Shown here: piece by piece, positions 60,401 to 64,000 of the stretch
Position numbering within the stretch: position 1 is the stretch's first letter
How the letters are laid out: each line of letters begins with the position of its first letter
From: Glebionis coronaria
Lineage: Eukaryota; Streptophyta; Magnoliopsida; Asterales; Asteraceae
Assembly: GCA_025667525.1 (NCBI GenBank)
Contig: CM046878.1
Coordinates: forward strand, 93,201,237-93,265,236
DNA length: 64,000 bases
Reading direction: 5' to 3'
The notes under the pieces: model-generated
The model's input: the letters and a program-made list of their open reading frames with translations, nothing else
Told to the model about the DNA's origin: nothing
Databases searched by the model: none
Program-made: the position numbers and the translations under genes

Positions 60401-62940
60401 GGAATCACCGTTGTGCCCAATGAAAACAACGAGTTGATTCCTACTCGTCTCGTTACAGGGTGGAGAGTTTGTAAAGACTATCGCAAACTCAATGATGCTA
60501 CGAGAAAGGATCATTTTCCCCTTCCTTTTATGGACCAAATGCTTGAACGTCTAGCGGGTAATGACTATTATTGCTTCTTAGACGGTTTCTCCGGGTATTT
60601 TCAAATTCCCATCGATCCTAAAGACCAAGAGAAATCACATTCACTTGTCCTTATGGAGCATTTGCTTATAAAAGAATGCCTTTCGGCTTATGCAATGCTC
60701 CTGGGACATTCCAAAGGTGTATGATGGCTATCTTCCATGACATGGTTGAAGAAACTATGGAAGTCTTCATGGATGATTTCTCGGTCTATGGTGATTCTTT
60801 CTCTCATTGCCTTGCCAATTTGGAACGCATACTTAAGCGGTGTGAAGACACTCGCCTTGTTCTTAATTAGGAAAAATGTCATTTCATGGTAAAAGAAGGC
60901 ATTGTGCTTTGACATAAAATCTCCAAAGCCGGTCTTGAAGTGGATCGTGCTAAAGTAGATATCATAGCCAAATTACCTCCACCTTCAACCGTGAAGGGTG
61001 TGAGAAGTTTCCTTGGTCATGCGGGCTTCTATTGTCGATTCATTCAAGATTTTTCTAAAATCGCTCGCCCGATGACCCACCTCTTGGAAAAAGATACTCC
61101 TTTTATCTTTTCTAAAGAGTGTCTTGCATCCTTCAATCTTCTCAAGGATAAGCTAACTAAGGCACCGGTCTTGGTTACCCCTAATTGGGAGCTACCTTTT
61201 GAATTGATGTGTGATGCTAGCGACTTTGCTATTGGAGCGGTTTTGGTCCAAAGAGTGAACAAACACTTCCAACCAATCCATTACGCTAGCAAGACAATGA
61301 CGGGGGCTCAATTGCATTATACCACGGCAGAAAAAGAGCTTTTAGCTGTAGTGTATGCTTTTGAGAAGTTCTGCCCCTATCTTGTTCTTTCTACCACTAT
61401 CGTGTACATCGATCATTCCGCGTTGAAGTACTTGTTGACTAAACACGATTCTAAGCCAAGACTTCTTCATTGGGTTTTTCTCCTTCAAGAATTCAACATT
61501 GAAATTCGTGACAAGAAGGGAGCCGAAAACCTAGCCGTGGATCATCTAAGTAGACTTGAGGATCCCTATCAAGGGGATCATCCGAATCAAGAGATCAATG
61601 ACTCTTTGCCCCTTGAGGCCTTAATGTCTATCAATTCCAATCTTGATGACACCCCGTGGTTTGTGGACATTGCAAACTACTTAGCGGGTGGCATTCTCAA
61701 GGAAGGGTTAACGTCCTAACAAAAGAAAAAGTTCTTTAAAGACATTGAACACTATTTCTGGGACGACCCTTACCTTTTCAAACAATGTGCGGATCTTGTC
61801 ATCCGTTGATGTGTTGATGGGCCGGCGGCTTTACAAATCCTTGATGCTTGCCATAAAGGACCCACCGGTGGTTACTTTGGTCCCAATTACACCACGAAGA
61901 AAGTTTTCGACTCTGGATTTTATTGGCCCACCATTTATCATGACACTCACGAAATGGTTAAACATTGTGATGCTTGCCAAAGACAAGGCAAGATCACACA
62001 TAAATATGAGATGCCTCAAAATTTCATACAAGAATGTGAAATTTTTGATGTATGGGGCATCGACTTTATGGGGCCATTTCCATCATCTAAAGGGAACAAG
62101 TACATCCTCGTAGCCGTCGACTACGTTTCCAAATGGGTTGAAGCTAAGGCTCTTCCTACGAAGGATGCGAGGGTGGTTGTGAACTTTTTGAAGCAGCTTT
62201 TTGCTCGATTCGGTGTTCCTCGTGCTATTATCAGTGACCGAGGGACTCATTTTTGCAATGATCAATTCGCAAGAGTCATGACTAAGTATGGTGTCAATCA
62301 CCGTCTTTCCACCGCTTATCATCCTCAAACAAATGGTCAAGCCGAGATATCTAACCGTGGATTGAAGAGAATTTTTGAGCGTACTGTGGGAGAGCATCTT
62401 GCCTCGTGGGCCGATAAGTTAGATGATGCTTTGTGGGCTTTCCGTACCGCTTATAAGACCCCGATTGGTTGTACACCTTATCGTCTTGTGTACGGGAAAT
62501 CATGCCACCTCCCTATCGAGTTGGAACATAAGGCATACTGGGCCTTGAAGTGGGCTAACTTCGACATCAACAAAGCCGGCGATCTTCGGAAGATTCAACT
62601 CAACGAGCTCAACGAGCTAAGGAATGAAGCTTATTAGAACTCTCTGATCTTCAAGGAGAAGACCAAGATCATCCATGATTCAATGATTAAGAACCGAGAG
62701 TTCCACGTTGGTGATCAAGTTTTACTCTTTAACTCTCGGTTGAAGATCTTATCGGGAAAGCTGAAGAGCCGCTGGTCTGGTCCATTCACCATCGCCAAAG
62801 TCTTCCCATATGGCACCATTAGGCTTTCTCAGCCAAATGGGCCCAATTTTAAGGTGAATGGCCAGCGCGTAAAGTTGTACTTTGGTGAGGACATCTCTCA
62901 TGAGATGATTTCATCCCTCACAACGTTTCCCTTGAATTAG
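57402..62940 (+). pseudogene. Athila gag-pol pseudogene
   Basis: The ATG at 57402 (MRTRARKK) follows a TTTTTGTAG acceptor-like site. Gag (PFLGRSLYDPHDHIKRF, FSESWDRFKELLKKCPQYGF) has stops at 57726-57728 and 58260-58262, the latter near a knuckle. A Pro/Asn/Gln-rich linker leads to protease (ALADLGASINLMPLSVW, PLIVGRPFL) at about 59330-59640. A one-base gain near 60308 shifts into the RT frame (GWRVCKDYRKLNDATRKDHF). A one-base loss near 60635 shifts again to MPFGLCNAPGTFQRCM and FMDDFS. TAG near 60869 (Trp in the family) and TGA near 60913 follow. RNase H ([12 protein letters not shown]) is open to 61719. Integrase has [24 protein letters not shown] and NGQAEISN. The zinc-finger His of the GGHFG block is Tyr. 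TAG at 62635-62637 precedes the C-terminal part ending at 62940. Confidence 0.9.
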
Positions 62941-64000
62941 TTCTGGGTCGAGTTAGGCTCGTGACTCGGTTAACAAAACCAAGCGCTTCTCGGGAGGTAA
63001 CCCGTTGATCTACCCTTTACCGTTTTCATAATAAGTGTAGGGGAAACCCCGTATGTGTTTGTTGTCTTGTTTCTTATGATGTGCATGGATTAAAGCTTCA
63101 AAGATCCATTCTCGATTACTTTTGACGAACCGTGATCCCGTGTACCCATCTTCCTGGTTCTATCCTAAACTGTCGTGATTCAATATTTCATCTCTTATAT
63201 GTTCACATTGAAATCACTATAGTTGTCCTTTCCTTAGCAAGATTTAAACAAAGTGCACAATGTCCTAAGTGTAGGGGAGTTTACTCCCACATGCTTAAAC
63301 ATTGAGGACAATGTTTATATCAAGTGTAGGGGGGACTTCTATCGAAGTAAGTGGTCTTTTCCATGAATTTGTCCTCATTTTAACCGGAAAATTTGATTTT
63401 TCGATATTTTTCAAAAATTTTAATCTATTTTGGCCTAGTAGTATTCTCCTTTGTTATCGTTATTTACTTTCTGTGTTAGAATAAATTTTCAATAAAGTGG
63501 TTTTAAATTTTTCAAAGTCTTGAATATTTTGACTCAACCCGAGTTTACTTATCTAAGTTTACTCTAGCTAGTATCCTTAACGTGTTTAAGTCAAGTTTTG
63601 CTAGGATTTTATATAGGGAACTTTAAAACGCGGAAGTCTTAACTCTCACGGGTTAAGAACAAGAACTTTTCACAAGTTCCTATAATTGATCCTAGAGAGT
63701 CGTTTATCAAGGGAACTTTAAAACGCAATTTCTAAACTTGAAAAAGTCTAAGAAAATGAAAGATCCTATAAATGACTAGAAAACCCAAAACTTTGATTTA
63801 ATAGGCTAAGCATCCACGAGTCTCATTCCTAGAGATTTTAAATTGTGGAGAACGAGAGATGATAGAGTCAATTATAAGTTTGGTATTCTTTCATGAATTT
63901 ATGTGAGTTGATTATAAGCTTTTTCTCCCATCGCTTGCTAATAAATTTATCTGCAATAAATAAGGTTGTACGATTTGAAAAGTTACTTAGCTTCTGGCAC
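62941..64000 (+). other. Athila post-pol region
   Basis: It starts with the conserved phrase CCAAGCGCTTCTCGGGAGG near 62980. AAGTGTAGGGG-type purine runs follow near 63033, 63268 and 63320. No env-like ORF is visible to the window end. The 60-codon frame at 63302 is incidental. Confidence 0.6.

Larger units (their letters stand above)
55474..64000 (+). mobile_element. Athila-lineage Ty3-gypsy retrotransposon, 3' end outside window
   Basis: 5' LTR, tRNA-Asp type PBS, gag, DLGAS protease, RT with FMDDFS, RNase H and a gypsy integrase with DYVSKWVEA all lie in order on the plus strand. After pol comes an Athila-style leader with repeated AAGTGTAGGGG. The coding region has several stops and two frameshifts, so it is not autonomous. 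The 3' LTR would lie beyond 64000. Confidence 0.9.

Overview
The window is repeat-derived plant nuclear DNA, AT-rich and built almost entirely of transposable elements nested in one another. The long Ty1-copia elements carry a third ORF after pol, and their gag, pol and ORF3 sequences resemble elements I know from Asteraceae (daisy-family) genomes, so an Asteraceae host is my best guess. This rests on recalled family resemblance, not a search. I see no intact host gene, no rRNA or tRNA gene and no CRISPR array.

Layout. (1) 1-8622: 3' part of a heavily decayed Ty3-gypsy chromovirus (Tekay/Del-like) with a 3.4 kb 3' LTR. (2) 8623-10938: minus-strand remnants of a GRF zinc-finger gene, AT-rich DNA and a possible Helitron 3' end. 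(3) 11022-46543: a CACTA (En/Spm) DNA transposon of about 11.6 kb, expanded to 35.5 kb by nested insertions. It has CACTA termini, palindromic subterminal repeats, a 2.3 kb minisatellite of 41-bp units, a decayed TNP2-type transposase gene, and a second gene of the Transposase_24 (Ptta/En/Spm) type. (4) 20181-44125: a Ty1-copia element inserted in an intron of that second gene (TSD CATAT). (5) 22587-34648: a related Ty1-copia element inserted in the gag of the first (TSD ACCTG). (6) 46544-55473: degenerate DNA with a Stowaway-like MITE, a palindrome cluster, a SINE-like segment, possible minus-strand gene-fragment exons and a minus-strand copia LTR remnant. (7) 55474-64000: the 5' LTR, gag-pol and 3' leader of an Athila-lineage Ty3-gypsy element that runs off the window end.

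How the parts work together. In the CACTA element, the TNP2-like protein would be the catalytic transposase, and the second protein plus the subterminal repeats would form the DNA-recognition part. Both genes are broken. In the inner copia element gag (970 aa) and pol (1206 aa) are full length, but the first catalytic Asp of the integrase D,D-35-E triad is Val. The outer copia copy carries many stops and indels.

The most unusual signal is a short motif (core CGCTGACA or CGTTGACA, plus strand only). I estimate 40-50 copies in the inner element and many in the outer one, in LTR U3, gag, pol, the pol-ORF3 spacer and ORF3. In the coding copies I checked it is always read in the same frame, as (N/G/S/V)-(A/V)-D-K. 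Athila's LTR holds an analogous but different dispersed motif, CATTCCGAT.
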